DNA of 64,000 bases from Lachnospiraceae bacterium. GTDB lineage: Bacteria > Bacillota > Clostridia > Lachnospirales > Lachnospiraceae. This document shows, one piece after another, positions 30,104 through 41,664 of this stretch (positions are counted from its first letter, which is position 1; the number at the start of each line of letters is the position of its first letter). The notes beneath the pieces were generated by a model, which ran no database searches, had not been told where the DNA came from, and saw only the letters and a list, made by a program, of their open reading frames with translations. Position numbers and translations under genes: made by a program. The stretch is from NCBI GenBank assembly GCA_021628825.1, contig JAJXRY010000001.1, positions 186,001 through 250,000 of the forward strand. Reading direction: 5' to 3'.

Positions 30104-30957
30104 ATGGGGGAAATAGGAATTGTAATTGAAGGCGGTGCCATGCGCAGCATTTATGCAGCGGGTATTCTGGATTATTTTTTAGATCAGAAGATTGAAATAC
30201 CGAATGTGCTGGCTGTTTCCGCGGGAGCTTATGCGGGAATGAATTATGTCTCCGGTCAGAAAGGAAGAGTGCTGGATGCGGTAATTAAACCGCTGGAGGA
30301 GTATAAATATCTTGGAATTGGTACCTTTTTTTCAAAAAGGGTACTTTCTTTGATATGGAATATTTATTCAATGAGGTGCCGAAGAAAAAGGCTCCGTTTG
30401 ACTTCGAAGCTTTTTTGAATTCCGCCAAACATTTTTTGATCAGTACGACGGATTGTATTACCGGAAAATGTATTTATCATGACCAGTTTCAGAATCAGGA
30501 TGAATTCTGGAAGATCTGTAAAACAGCGAATTCACTTCCTTTTATTGCAAAGATCACACCCATTAACGGAGTGCCGATGCTGGACGGAGGAGTTGCAGAT
30601 GCCATACCTGTGAAGAAGGCTTTAGAAGAGGGTTGGGATAAACTGATTGTGATTTTGACCAGAAAGGAAGACTATCGTAAAAAATATCGCCCGTTATATC
30701 AGTTCTTTGTGCGACGCGTTTACCGGAAATATCCGGAACTGGTGCGTGTTTTGGAAGAACGTGCAGATACCTATAATCAGAGTCTTGAATTAGTGAAAAG
30801 GTTAGAAGAAGAAGGAAAAGCACTGGTTTTCCGTCCAACCAGAATTGCAGTCAAAAATCAGGAATCGAATGTAGAGACACTGTTTCGCTCTTATGAGCAT
30901 GGATATGCACAGGCGGAACAAAGGCATGAGGAGATAGAGAGTTTCCTCACTACATAG
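30104..30957 (+). CDS. Patatin-like phospholipase family protein (frame break)
   Basis: This is a patatin-fold acyl hydrolase of the YjjU/RssA type. The oxyanion loop is EGGAMRSIYAAG (residue about 10), the nucleophile elbow AVSAGAYAG carries the catalytic serine, and the catalytic aspartate is in MLDGGVADAIP. The frame breaks near 30326-30345 at T- and A-runs; after correction the protein is about 284 residues. The natural substrate is unknown; the group is cytoplasmic, with no signal peptide here. It follows the ECF gene by 33 bases and precedes the TPR-DUF4037 gene by 15, so the three may be co-transcribed. Confidence 0.83.
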
Positions 30958-30972
30958 CAAGGAGGTAACCAT

Positions 30973-33202
30973 ATGAATGTAGAGAAAACTTTGGAACAGC
31001 TGGATGCTTTGCTTGCACAGCATAGGACGAATGAAATTGAAGACTTCTTACTTGAAAAAATCCAAGAATCGGTAAGTCAGGGAGATACAGGTTCCCTGAT
31101 TACTTTAATGAACGAATTAATTGGATACTATCGTGAAAACGGAGAATTTGAGAAAGCACTGGTTTATTGTAAACAGGTGCTTCAGGTTGCTGTTGAGGCA
31201 GGTTTATCTGGAACGATCCCATATGCAACCACACTGCTTAATGTTGCAAATTCCTGCCGGGCAGCGGGATTGCTGCGGGAAGCGATGATGTATGATGAGA
31301 AGGTACGTGAGATTTATGTGAATAATATAGAAGATACCGATTTCCGCTATGTGAATTTATATCATAACATGGGGTTGCTTTTTCAGGAGATGGGAGATTA
31401 TGAGAGTGCCTGCGACTGTATGGAACGGGCCTTATCCATTGCGACGCTGTATCCTGAAGCAAGAGTGGAAATTGCGATTGTTTATACGAGCCTGGCAACC
31501 GGTCAGTTAAAACTGATGCGTTATCAGGAGGCGATTGAGAATTTACGCCGTGCGTTTGCTCTTTTTGAACAGGATGAAGAAAGGGATTATCATTACAGCG
31601 GAGCACTCTCTGCTATGGGAGAAGCACAGTATCTGGCTGGAAATATGGAGGAATCGGCCTATTATTATGAACGGGCCCTCAGGGAGATTGAAAGAACCGC
31701 AGGAAGAAATAAGGCTTATGAGATTACCCTGCGGAATCTGAATGTTGTTCAGAAGCAGTTACAGGATCTGCCACAGGAAAACATTCATTTTCAGAATGGA
31801 TTGGAGCTTTGTGAGAGTTTTTATAAGGAATATGGAATACCAATGATCCGCATGAAATTCCCCGCTTATGAAGGAATGATTGCGGCCGGTCTTGTGGGAG
31901 AAGGATCGGAATGCTTTGGATTTGATGATGAGGTATCGAGAGACCATGATTTTGGACCGGGCTTTTGCCTATGGCTTACGGATCAGGTTTATGATGAGAT
32001 CGGAGAAGCACTTCAGGAGGAATATGATAAGCTGCCGGACACTTATATGGGTGTAACCAGAATTGATACGCATAAGGCACGCAGGAGTGTCGGTGTGTTC
32101 CGTATTGGTGAATTTTTATGAGCAGTTAATTGGGCTTGCCGATGTGCCGACCACACAAAACCAGTGGTTATTTTTTTAGAAGATTATCAGCTTGCATCAG
32201 CAACGAACGGAAAGGTTTTCCAGGATGACCTGGGTGAATTTACCAGAATCCGGAATGGAATTTTTAAAGTATTATCCGGAGGAGGTCAGGATTAAGAAAA
32301 TTGCGAGAGAGGCAGCACTGATGGCACAATCCGGACAGTATAATTATAACCGGATGTTTGGCCGAGGTGAAAAGGTAACAGCCGATATTGCACTGGCAGA
32401 GTTCCTGAAACATACCATGTCGATGATATATCTCCTAAACCGGAGGTATGCTCCCTTTTATAAGTGGATGCATCGTGGTTTACGGGAAATGAAGATACTG
32501 ACGGAGATCAGGGATATTCTGACAGCACTTGTCGAACTGCCCAATGGGGATGAACGGATTCCGGATATGATTGAGCTCATTGTAGCAATGATCATCAAGG
32601 AAATGAAGAAGCAGGGATTGACGAGCGGTGAGGACAATTATCTGGAGCATCATACCGAGAACATTCTTCACAGCATTCCGCAAAAGGAGCAGAGGGAACA
32701 GCAGAAAGGTTCTTTTCAGACGGCACTGATGAAAGAAGTGATTGGACTGGAATGGGAGCTTGCAATACAGAATCCGATGGAAGAAAGCGGGGAGCAGGAT
32801 GCGGAGAGCTTCGAGGCATTTGCCATGATGAGACAGATCGTTTATGCGAACTGGACAACAGAAATGCTGAAAAGCCGGCTCCATGATCTTCGCAGGATGA
32901 AGGATAACAGGTGGAATCCAGAGGTTGCTGCGGTGAAACGTGAGATTGTAGAAGAAATTGTGAAGGTTCAGATGGACTGGATGGATGATGCGAAGGCCCG
33001 GTATCCGAAGACAGCCGGTATGCTGCAGGGACTTTTCGGATCGGAAGAGCTTCTGGCTTACTCCGATGAAACGCTGGATCTGTACGGAAGATTTATCGCA
33101 CAGCTTTGTGGGGAAGGAAAGAACCTGGCAGAGCTGACGATGCAGAATCTGGCATTGCTTTGTGGTTCCGGTTCTTTGGACCAATTCGAGAAAAATCTAT
33201 AG
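30973..33202 (+). CDS. TPR-DUF4037-DUF4125 multidomain protein (frame break)
   Basis: Residues 1-260 are tetratricopeptide-type helical repeats. Next comes a DUF4037 nucleotidyltransferase-like domain with FGFDDEVSRDHDFGPGFCLWL, where the paired acidic residues would bind metal. After breaks near 32117 and 32171-32177 the frame continues through YNYNRMFGRGEKVTADIALAEF into a C-terminal DUF4125-like helical domain (LEWELAIQNP, FAMMRQIVYANWTTEML). Rejoined, the protein is about 743 residues. The reaction is not known. The domain order suggests a nucleotide- or aminoglycoside-transferase-like enzyme with a protein-binding platform, which is inference. AAGGAGG precedes ATG 30973. Confidence 0.75.
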
Positions 33203-33241
33203 AGATAAAATTTACGGGAACGATTTGAGGGTAGGAACAAA

Positions 33242-34596
33242 ATGGAAAAAACAAAATCCTATGAAATTGATATGTGCCATGGGCCTTTGTTTCGGAAAAA
33301 TACTACTATTTACACTGCCATTGATGCTTTCAGGTATATTACAACTGTTATTCAATGCGGCGGACGTCATTGTAGTCGGACAGTTTGCGGGGAATGAAGC
33401 ACTGGCAGCAGTAGGATCCACGAGTGCATTGACGAACCTGCTGGTAAATCTGTTTATTGGGTTGTCAGTTGGTGTTAATGTGCTTGTAGCACGTTTTTAT
33501 GGAGCACAGCAGGAGCAGGAAGCTCAGGAAACGGTTCATACGGCAATTGTGGTAAGCGTTTTAGGGGGGATTTTACTTGCTTTTATCGGAATTGTACTGG
33601 CTAAACTGTTGCTTCAATGGATGGATACACCGGACAATGTCATTAACCATTCCGTGCTTTATATGCGGATCTACTTTGTGGGAATGCCAGTGATGGTATT
33701 ATATAATTTCGGAAGTGCTATTTTAAGAGCGATTGGGGATACCAGACGCCCGTTATTTTTTCTTGCAGCGGCAGGGGTGATTAATGTCATTCTGAATCTG
33801 GTCTTTGTCATCAATTTTCATATGGGAGTTGCAGGTGTAGCATTTGCAACAATTATATCCCAGTGCGTTTCTGCACTCCTTATTTTGCGGTGTCTGATGA
33901 AGAGCGAGGGATGTATCCGGGTAGAATGGTCTAAGCTCCAGATTCATTGGGGAAAGCTGGGGAAAATTGCCCAGATCGGACTTCCGGCAGGCGTGCAGGG
34001 CGTGTTGTTCTCCATATCCAATGTGTTAATCCAGTCATCGGTCAATTCTTTTTGGATCAATAGCCATGGCGGGAAATACGGCGGCACAGAATGTCGAGGG
34101 CTTTGTGTACACTTCGATGAATTCGGTTCATCAGACAGCCGTGAGCTTTACCAGCCAGAACCTTGGCGGCAGACAATATGGAAGAATTAATAAGATTCTG
34201 TTTGAGTGCATCTTGTTTGTAACGGTAGTCGGACTGATCCTTGGCAACGGCGCTTATCTGTTCGGACATCAGATCCTTGGAATCTATTCCTCCGATCCGG
34301 AGGTGATTACCTATGGACTGGAACGGCTGTCCATTATCTGCACCACGTATTTCCTGTGTGGAATCATGGATGTTCTGGTGGGATCTATCCGTGGTCTTGG
34401 CTACGCGGTTATGCCAATGATCGTTTCTCTGATGGGAGCCTGCGTTTTGCGTGTGGTTTATATCTATACCATATTCCAGTGGAACAGAACATTACAGACG
34501 TTATATATTTCCTATCCGATTTCCTGGGCACTGACGGCAGCCGTTCATGTGATCTGTTTCGTGATCGTGCGAAGGAAGATTGGGGTTCGTAAATGA
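33242..34596 (+). CDS. MATE family efflux transporter (frame breaks)
   Basis: This is a 12-helix multidrug/cation antiporter of the MATE family. Its pattern is FTLPLMLSGILQLLFNAADVIVVGQFAG at the N-terminus, NLLVNLFIGLSVGVNVLVAR, a second half starting IGLPAGVQGVLFSISN, and AQNVEGFVYTSMNSV. Breaks lie near 33295-33300 and at the T-run near 34048-34056. The corrected length is about 450 residues, typical. The substrate is unknown. It ends 27 bases before the aroA start. Confidence 0.88.
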
Positions 34597-34623
34597 TGGT
34601 CGTAAAGAAGAAAGGAAACACTT

Positions 34624-36190
34624 ATGGAAAAAAAGCAGATAGTTATCAGGTGAGAAAACTGAATCCGAGGAAAGAGTATCTTATTCAGGTGCCAGGATCC
34701 AAAAAGCATTACCAACCGGGCGTTTTTTTGTTAGCTGCGCTATCCAGTAAAAAAAGTGCATATTGTCGGGAGTCCTGTTTAGTGATGATACCAGAGGATT
34801 CCTAGACTGCCTGATCCAGCTTGGATTTCAGGTAGAAATCGAGGAAGAAAAGCAGAAGGTAACCATTCAGGGGACGGGAGGCAGAATTCCCAATCCGGCG
34901 GCATCCATCAATGTAAGAAGTGCGGGAACAGCAGCACGGTTCCTTACGGTTGCACTGGCGTTTGCAGGTGGCAATTATTATCTGGATGCATCCGAACAGA
35001 TGCGTAAGCGTCCGATGGAACCAATCCTGAAAAATATTAGAAAAGTTAAATGTTAAATTAAGATATAACAATGAAATATATCATTTTTCCATTTGAACTG
35101 AATTCGCAATTTGCAGAAGAGGAAACACAGAAAGATCGAATACAGAAAGACCCAATACAGAAAGACAGAATACATAAGATAGAAGCGGAAGTGAATAGAT
35201 GCCGGAACAATGTAACACAGGAAGGTGCAGATGAATTCACAGATGAATTCACAGAAGGAAGTGGTATGAGTGAAATCACCATCGATACGAATCTCAGCAG
35301 CCAGTTTGCAAGTGCTTTATTGATGGCGGCCTGTCTCCTTCCGACAGGACTGAGGATTCATCTGACCGGAAGCAGAACCGCTGGATCCTATATTAAAATG
35401 ACACTTGCTATGATGAAGCAGTTTGGCATTCGGGTGGAACAGTCTGAGAACTGCTATGAGATTGTACATCAGGAAGGCTGGGGACTTACAGAATATGAGG
35501 TTGAGCCGGATGTATCGGCAGCCTGTTATTTTTATGCAATGGTTCCTTTGTTAAAAACAAGTGTTATTGTTAAGGGCGTACAGGAGGAATCTTTACAGGG
35601 AGACATTCAATTCCTGAACGTATTGGAACAGATGGGATGTCAGAAAGAAGAGACGCCGGAAGGAATCCGGCTGACGATGAAGGAGCCGGAAATGCACAGT
35701 GTGGACATTTCAATGAAGGACTTTTTCGGATCAGACGATGACACTGGCAGCAATTGCACCTTTTGCAGACCACGTCACCAGAATTCATAATATCGGGCAT
35801 ATCCGTTTTCAGGAATCGGATCGGATCCATGCGATTCTGACAGAACTGCAGCGGATGGGAGTGCAGTGCGAAGAGGTTCCGGAGATTGACGGAATTCAGA
35901 TTTTTCCATTGGAGAAAGCTTCGGGAGATCATATGACAACGGAAAGTGAAAGTACAATGGAAAGTGAAAGTACAATGGAAAGTGAAAGTACAATAGAAAG
36001 TGAAAGTGCAACAGAGAGTGAAAGTATAACAGAAAGTGAAAATATAGCAATAGAAACCTACGACGATCACCGGATGGCAATGGCATTTACACTTCCGGGA
36101 TTAAAGATGGGAAATATTGAGATTAAGAATCCGGGATGCTGCCGTAAAACATTTGAAAATTATTTTTCGGTAATTGATTCCTTATATTAG
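34624..36190 (+). CDS. aroA: EPSP synthase with two low-complexity insertions (frame breaks)
   Basis: AroA joins shikimate-3-phosphate and PEP. After frame corrections the signature residues are all there: PGSKSITNR, SAGTAARFLT, QMRKRPMEPI, SDQTMTLAA, RFQESDRI, DDHRMAMAF and CCRKTFENY. Two stretches are not found in the family. About 55 residues lie at 35100-35270 with QKDRI/QKDPI repeats. About 35 residues lie at 35935-36050 made of six TMESES-like hexapeptides (18-bp units), just before DDHRMAM. Breaks occur near 34628, 34705-34745, 34760-34780, 35035-35045 and 35722-35730. ATG 34624 follows AAAGGA. Confidence 0.88.
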
Positions 36191-36286
36191 TGCTATTGAA
36201 AGATGGAGTATAGAATTAATATTTACTGCAGCACATACATACAATAAATAGCCAATAGTAATTTGTTAACTTCAGTAAGAGGCGTT

Positions 36287-37596
36287 ATGGAAGAGAATTG
36301 GGATAGTTTTTCAGAGGAACAACAGAATAGAGAATTGGAACGGGTACTGCTTGTCGGAGTGGATACGGGAGAAGAACAGAACTTCGATGGTTCCATGGAA
36401 GAACTGAAACAACTGGCGAAGGCCTGTTATATGGAACCGGTTGGAACGGTTACCCAGAGAATGGAATTTGTGCATAAGGCTCTTTACATTGGAACCGGGA
36501 AGGTACAGGAAGTACGGGATGCTGCGCAGGCTTTGGATGCGCAGCTTATTCTATTTAATGATACCCTGACTCCTTCCCAGATTAAAAATCTGCAGGATGA
36601 ATTAGAAAAACGCCTGTTATTGATCGGACAACACTGATTCTCAACATCTTTGAGATGCGGGCAAGAACACGGGAAGCCAGCTTGCAGGTAGAAACGGCCA
36701 AGCTGCAATATCTCCTGCCAAGGCTTGTAGGAATGCATGAGGCATTGACCAGACAGGGAGGAACCAGTGGCAGCATGAGCAGCCGTGGTGCCGGAGAGAA
36801 AAAGCTTGAGCTTGACCGCCGCCATATTGAGCACCGGATCAGTGAACTCCGCAAAGAGCTGGATGCCATTTCCAGAGAACGGGAAACCCAGAGGAAGCGC
36901 AGGGAACAGTCCCGGATCCCTTTGGTCGCGTTGGTTGGTTATACGAATGCAGGAAAATCGACCATTATGAATCAGATGGTGGAACGGTTTGTGGGGGATG
37001 AAGAGAAGAAGGTACTTGAAAAAGATATGCTTTTTGCAACACTGGATACAACAATCCGGAGGATCAACACCGGAAATAATCGGGACTTCCTGCTTACGGA
37101 TACGGTTGGATTTATTCATAAGTTGCCGCATGGACTGGTAAAGGCATTTCGTTCTACCCTGGAGGAAATTAAGGGAGCAGATCTGCTTTTGCAGGTTGTG
37201 GATGTTTCGGATCCGGGGGATCAGGAACAGATGGAGACTACGAAGGAGACCCTGTGGGAGCTGGGAGCCGGAGATATTCCCATGTTGATCGTTTTTAATA
37301 AGGCAGATCGGCTCATTCAAAACACATATCCGAGAACAGCAGGAACGAATAAGATTTACATCAGTGCACGACAGCCGGAATCCATTGAACTGCTGGTGAA
37401 GGAAATTACCCGGAGAGTTTATGCTGACTATGAGGAGGTCCGATTGCTGATTCCTTATGACAAGGGCAGCATTGTTTCGTATCTGCAGGAGAATGCGCAG
37501 ATTCTGGAACAGACCTACGAACCCGAAGGAACATGGATGCATGTGAGCTGTCATCATGTCGACGCCAGAAAGTACGAACAGTATGTTGTGAAGTAA
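36287..37596 (+). CDS. hflX: GTPase HflX (one frame break)
   Basis: HflX is a ribosome-associated GTPase that splits stalled 70S particles. The N-terminal HflX domain (IGTGKVQEV, FNDTLTPSQIKNLQ, RTREASLQVETAKLQYLLPRL), a coiled linker and a G domain follow in order. The G domain has VALVGYTNAGKST, the DTVGFIHKLPH switch II and FNKAD. One break near 36613-36616 (probably a lost C) is corrected by RPVIDRTTLIL. The length is about 437 residues. AAGAGG precedes ATG 36287. Confidence 0.93.
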
Positions 37597-37625
37597 ACAT
37601 AAGGAAGAGCAGGGATATTCGAAAT

Positions 37626-38339
37626 ATGGAAAAGGAACGTTTAAATAAATATCTGGCATCCTGTGGCGTCTGTTCACGGAGAGATGCAGACAGTCTCATT
37701 GATCAGGGGCTGGTTACGGTGAATGGAAAAGTTGCTGCTATGGGAATGCGGGTTTCGGCAGAAGATTCCATTCTGGTTCGGGGAAAAGCCATTCATGGAA
37801 AGAATGATAAAGTGGTTCTGGCTTATTATAAGCCGATGGGAGTGACCTGTACGGAACGGGACCGATTCGCAGACAAAAAGATTACGGATATGGTAAGGTT
37901 TCCGGTGAGGGTTACCTATGCCGGACGGCTTGATAAGGATTCGGAAGGGCTGATTCTGTTAACCAATGATGGAGAGCTGATTAATGCCATGATGAAGGGC
38001 AGTGCCGGACATGAAAAAAAGAGTATATTGTAAAGGTAAATAAAAGAGATTACGGGGGATTTCCTTCAGCAGATGCGGGAAGGGGTATTCTTAAAGGAAC
38101 TGAAAATCAAGACCCGGCCGTGTGAAATGGAGCAGATCGGCAAGTTTACGTATCGCATTGTTCTGACTCAGGGAGTCAATAGGCAGATTCGAAGAATGTC
38201 AAAGGCACTTGGATATGAAGTAAAGGAGCTAAAGCGCATCCGGGTAGTAAATGTGGAACTTGCAAACCTGAAAAAGGGCGAGTATCGGCAGGTTCTCGGG
38301 GCAGAATTACAAGCGTTATATGATGCTGTCTACCAGTGA
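37626..38339 (+). CDS. RNA pseudouridine synthase, RluF/RsuA-type (frame break)
   Basis: An S4 RNA-binding domain (LNKYLASCGVCSRRDADSLIDQGLVTVNG) is followed by the RsuA/RluB-family catalytic domain with the aspartate motif YAGRLDKDSEGLILLTN and the C-terminal TQGVNRQIRRMSKALGYEVKELKRIRV. The last two fit RluF, which modifies 23S rRNA or tRNA-Tyr. A break at the A7 run near 38014-38020 separates the two halves; the corrected protein is about 238 residues. It starts 30 bases after hflX. Confidence 0.88.
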
Positions 38340-38628
38340 AAGAAAAATGACAGAGAATGAAATACCATATCTTGTTACGAAGCTTAAAATAGAAAAACAG
38401 GCTTCATTTAATAAAAAAAGAACGGAAATCAAATAAAAAAACAGGGAATTATGAAATAAGCACTTGAAAGTAAAATGAATTGACATGCAGTAAAACTTGC
38501 AAAAAGATTTGCAAATTAGTTTTATAATTTATAATTAAGAAGGAATATCCGGGTAATGAATAATAAAAAGGAATGATAAGTAATATATAAAGGTACAGTA
38601 CAATATAAAAAAGAAAGAGATCAGTGGG
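38340..38628. other. AT-rich intergenic region before ligA
   Basis: No gene is seen in these 289 AT-rich bases. TTGACA at 38476-38481 and TATAAT near 38521 are promoter-like words but are not well spaced. The sequence is dominated by A- and T-runs. Confidence 0.4.
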
Positions 38629-40589
38629 ATGGAAGCAAAGAAGAAAAAGAATTGAAGAGCTTGTAGAGATTTTTGAATAAGGCGTCCGAGGCATATTATC
38701 AGGGGCAGGAAGAGAAGATGTCCAACTATGAATGGGATGCCATGTTTGATGAGTTGACGGCATTAGAGCAGGAGACCGGTTATATTATGCCGGAGAGTCC
38801 GACTCAGAACACGGGTGTGGAGGAAACGGGAGGAAATCGTGAGCCGCACGAGTTCCCGGCACTTTCCCTGGCAAAAAAACCAAGCAGGTCTCCGAGTTGA
38901 AAAAGTGGGCAGAGGGAAGGGATATCTGGCTGTCATGGAAGCTGGATGGCCTGACACTGGTTCTTACCTATGATCAGGGAAAACTTACGAAGATTGTAAC
39001 CCGTGGAAACGGTACGGTTGGAAACAATATTACCTTTTTAAAGGATTCCATCAAAGGTTTTCCGTTAAAGATTTCTTATCAGGGGCATATGGTGGTTCGT
39101 GGGGAAGCGACGATTTCTTATACCGATTTTGAGATGATTAATGATCTGATCGAGGATGATGATGAAAAGTATGCCAATCCGAGAAACCTTGCATCCGGAA
39201 CCTTAAGTCTGGAAGACCCGCAGAAGGTGAAGGAGCGGTGTGTTTATTTCCATGCATTTACGCTGGTTTACAGGGAAGAAGGGATTCAGTCTTTCGGAGA
39301 ACAGATGGATTATCTGGACAGGGAAGGCTTCCTTACGGTGGAACGGGAACGTTGCAATGAGGACAATCTGGATGAGGTGATTGCGCGTTGGACACATAAG
39401 GTCGAAAGTGGACAGATGGATATTCCGGTGGATGGACTGGTGATCTGTTATGATGATACTGTATATGCATCGACCGGCTCGGTAACCGGGCACCATGCGA
39501 CACGTGCCGGCTTTGCATTTAAGTGGGCCGATGTTTCTGCAACCTCGAAGCTCCGTTATGTGGAATGGTCCTGTGCCGCGTCGACGATTTCTCCGGTAGC
39601 TGTTTTTGAACCGGTGCAGCTGGAGGGAACAACGGTGAGCCGTGCTTCCCTTTGCAATATCAGTGAAATGGAACGACTGGGAATCGGAGAAGAATGTACC
39701 TTAGAAGTCATTAAGGCAAATAAAATTATTCCAAAGTGTATTGCGGTGAAGGATGCGAAGGGAACTTTTTCTATTCCGGAAACCTGTCCGGTCTGCGGAG
39801 CCAAAACGCAGATTCATGTAAGCAGCAGTGGAACGAAAAACGCTGCATTGTACAAACCCGGATTGTACGGCCAAGCAGGGAAAGAAATATACCAGGTTTG
39901 TGAGCAAGTCCGGAATGGATATCGATGGCTTATCGATTCAGACGATGCTGCGATTTATGAACGAAGGATTTGTGCATGAGTTTGCCGACATTTATCATTT
40001 AGGAGAGCATGCTGAAACGATACGTAATATGGAAGGCTTTGGAGAAAAATCCTGTGAAAACCTGCTGAATGCGATAGAAAAGAGCCGGGAAGTGAAAGCC
40101 GTGAACTTTATTTATGCGCTCTGCATTCCCATGATTGGAGTGGATGCCGCAAAGAAGATTGTGGGAAGCGTCAGCTTTAATGGATTTCTTGAACGGATGG
40201 AGAGCGGACAGGGCTTTGAGGATGTCGATGGAATTGGACCGGAAAAATCCGGTTCTGTGATGGAATGGTATCAGAATACGAAGGATAAAGAAGCTTTGGA
40301 ACATCTTTTACGGGAGGTTCATATTACACAGGGAGAAGCCGTCCGTGCGGAAGGAGGTACCTGCGCCGGACTTACCTTTGTTATTACCGGTGATGTGCAC
40401 CAGTTCAAGAACCGGGATGCATTCAAAAGCTATGTGGAACAGCAGGGAGGAAAGGTAACCGGAAGTGTCAGCGCGAAGACAAACTTCCTTATTAATAATG
40501 ATGCCGGGTCCTCTTCAAGTAAGAACCGGAAAGCAAAGGAGCTGGGAGTCCCGATTCTGACTGAGGATGAATTCGTGGAAAGGTTCTAA
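38629..40589 (+). CDS. ligA: NAD-dependent DNA ligase LigA (several frame breaks)
   Basis: LigA seals nicks using NAD+. All domains appear: Ia (YYQGQEEKMSNYEWD), the adenylation domain with the nucleophile in SWKLDG and YANPRNLASGTL, and the OB domain. The zinc finger (CPVCGAKT, CTNPDCTAKQG), helix-hairpin-helix repeats (NMEGFGEKSCENLL, DVDGIGPEKSG) and a C-terminal BRCT domain (GLTFVITGDVHQF) follow. Breaks lie near 38642-38650, 38676-38681, 38874-38880 and 39837-39842. After correction it has about 652 residues. The lysine active site is intact. Confidence 0.93.
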
Positions 40590-40688
40590 AGAGAAAGGTT
40601 GCCAAAAGCAGGGAAAAGGACTATGATTAGTAGTATCGCGTGTTAGAGATCATGGCAGCCAATATAACAGGGAAAGGAAAGATGTACA

Positions 40689-41595
40689 ATGCCGATTAAA
40701 GTTCAGAACGCATTACCCGCAAAAGAGATTTTGGAAAATGAGAATATATTTGTTATGGACGAAAATCGTGCCATGCATCAGGATATTCGTCCCCTTCAGG
40801 TCTGCATTCTGAATCTCATGCCCGTGAAGCAGGATACCGAGCTGCAGTTGTTACGTGCACTGTCCAATACGCCACTGCATGTAGAAGTGACATTTATGAA
40901 AATGAACAGTCATATTTCCCTGAATACGCCGATCCAGCATCTCAACCGCTTTTATAATACCTTTGATGAATTAAAGGAGCGAAAGTTCGATGGAATGATT
41001 ATTACCGGTGCACCCGTGGAACAGATTCCGTTTGAAGAAGTGGATTACTGGGCAGAGCTGTGTGAAATTATGGACTGGGCGAAGACACATGTGACCTCGA
41101 CTTTCCATATCTGCTGGGGAGCACAGGCCGGTCTGTATTATCATTATGGACTAAAGAAGGTGCTGCTTCCTAAGAAATTATTCGGAGTATATCGTCATAA
41201 GGTGATGAACCGTAAGAATCCGCTTGTCCGTGGTTTTGATGATTACTTCCTTATTCCGCACAGCCGTCATACGGCAGTTCTTTCGGAAGACATTCATCAG
41301 TGTAAGGAGCTGACGGTGCTTGCCGAATCTGATGAGGCGGGTGTGCTGCTCTGTATGAGCGAAGGCGGTAAGGAGATTTATGTCATGGGGCATCCGGAAT
41401 ATGACCGCTATACACTGCATAAGGAATATGTGCGGGATAAGGAAAAAGGGACTTCCGATTGAGGTGCCGAAGAATTATTATCCGGATGATGACGATACAC
41501 AGAAGCCTTCTTTAGAATGGCGCGCACACTGCAACATTCTGTATTCGAACTGGCTCAATTATTTCGTATATCAGATCACGCCATATGAATTATAA
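40689..41595 (+). CDS. metA: Homoserine O-acetyltransferase, MetA type (frame break)
   Basis: MetA acylates homoserine in methionine synthesis. The active-site cysteine in [17 protein letters not shown] and the His-Glu pair in [12 protein letters not shown] are present. Residue 111 is glutamate (GAPVEQ), the residue reported to favour acetyl-CoA over succinyl-CoA in this family, so I call it an acetyltransferase. A break at the A/G run near 41444-41450 shifts the last 45 residues; they end [15 protein letters not shown]. The length is about 302 residues. No SAM riboswitch is visible upstream. Confidence 0.93.
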
Positions 41596-41664
41596 TATGA
41601 ATCAGGGGCAGAATATCTATGAAAAGAGGTATTCTGCTTTCTTAATAAAAAGGAGCGATGAATC

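Noticed and set aside
40590..40688. SAM or T-box leader upstream of metA
   Set aside because: The gap is only 99 bases and shows no SAM-box core, T-box sequence or terminator.
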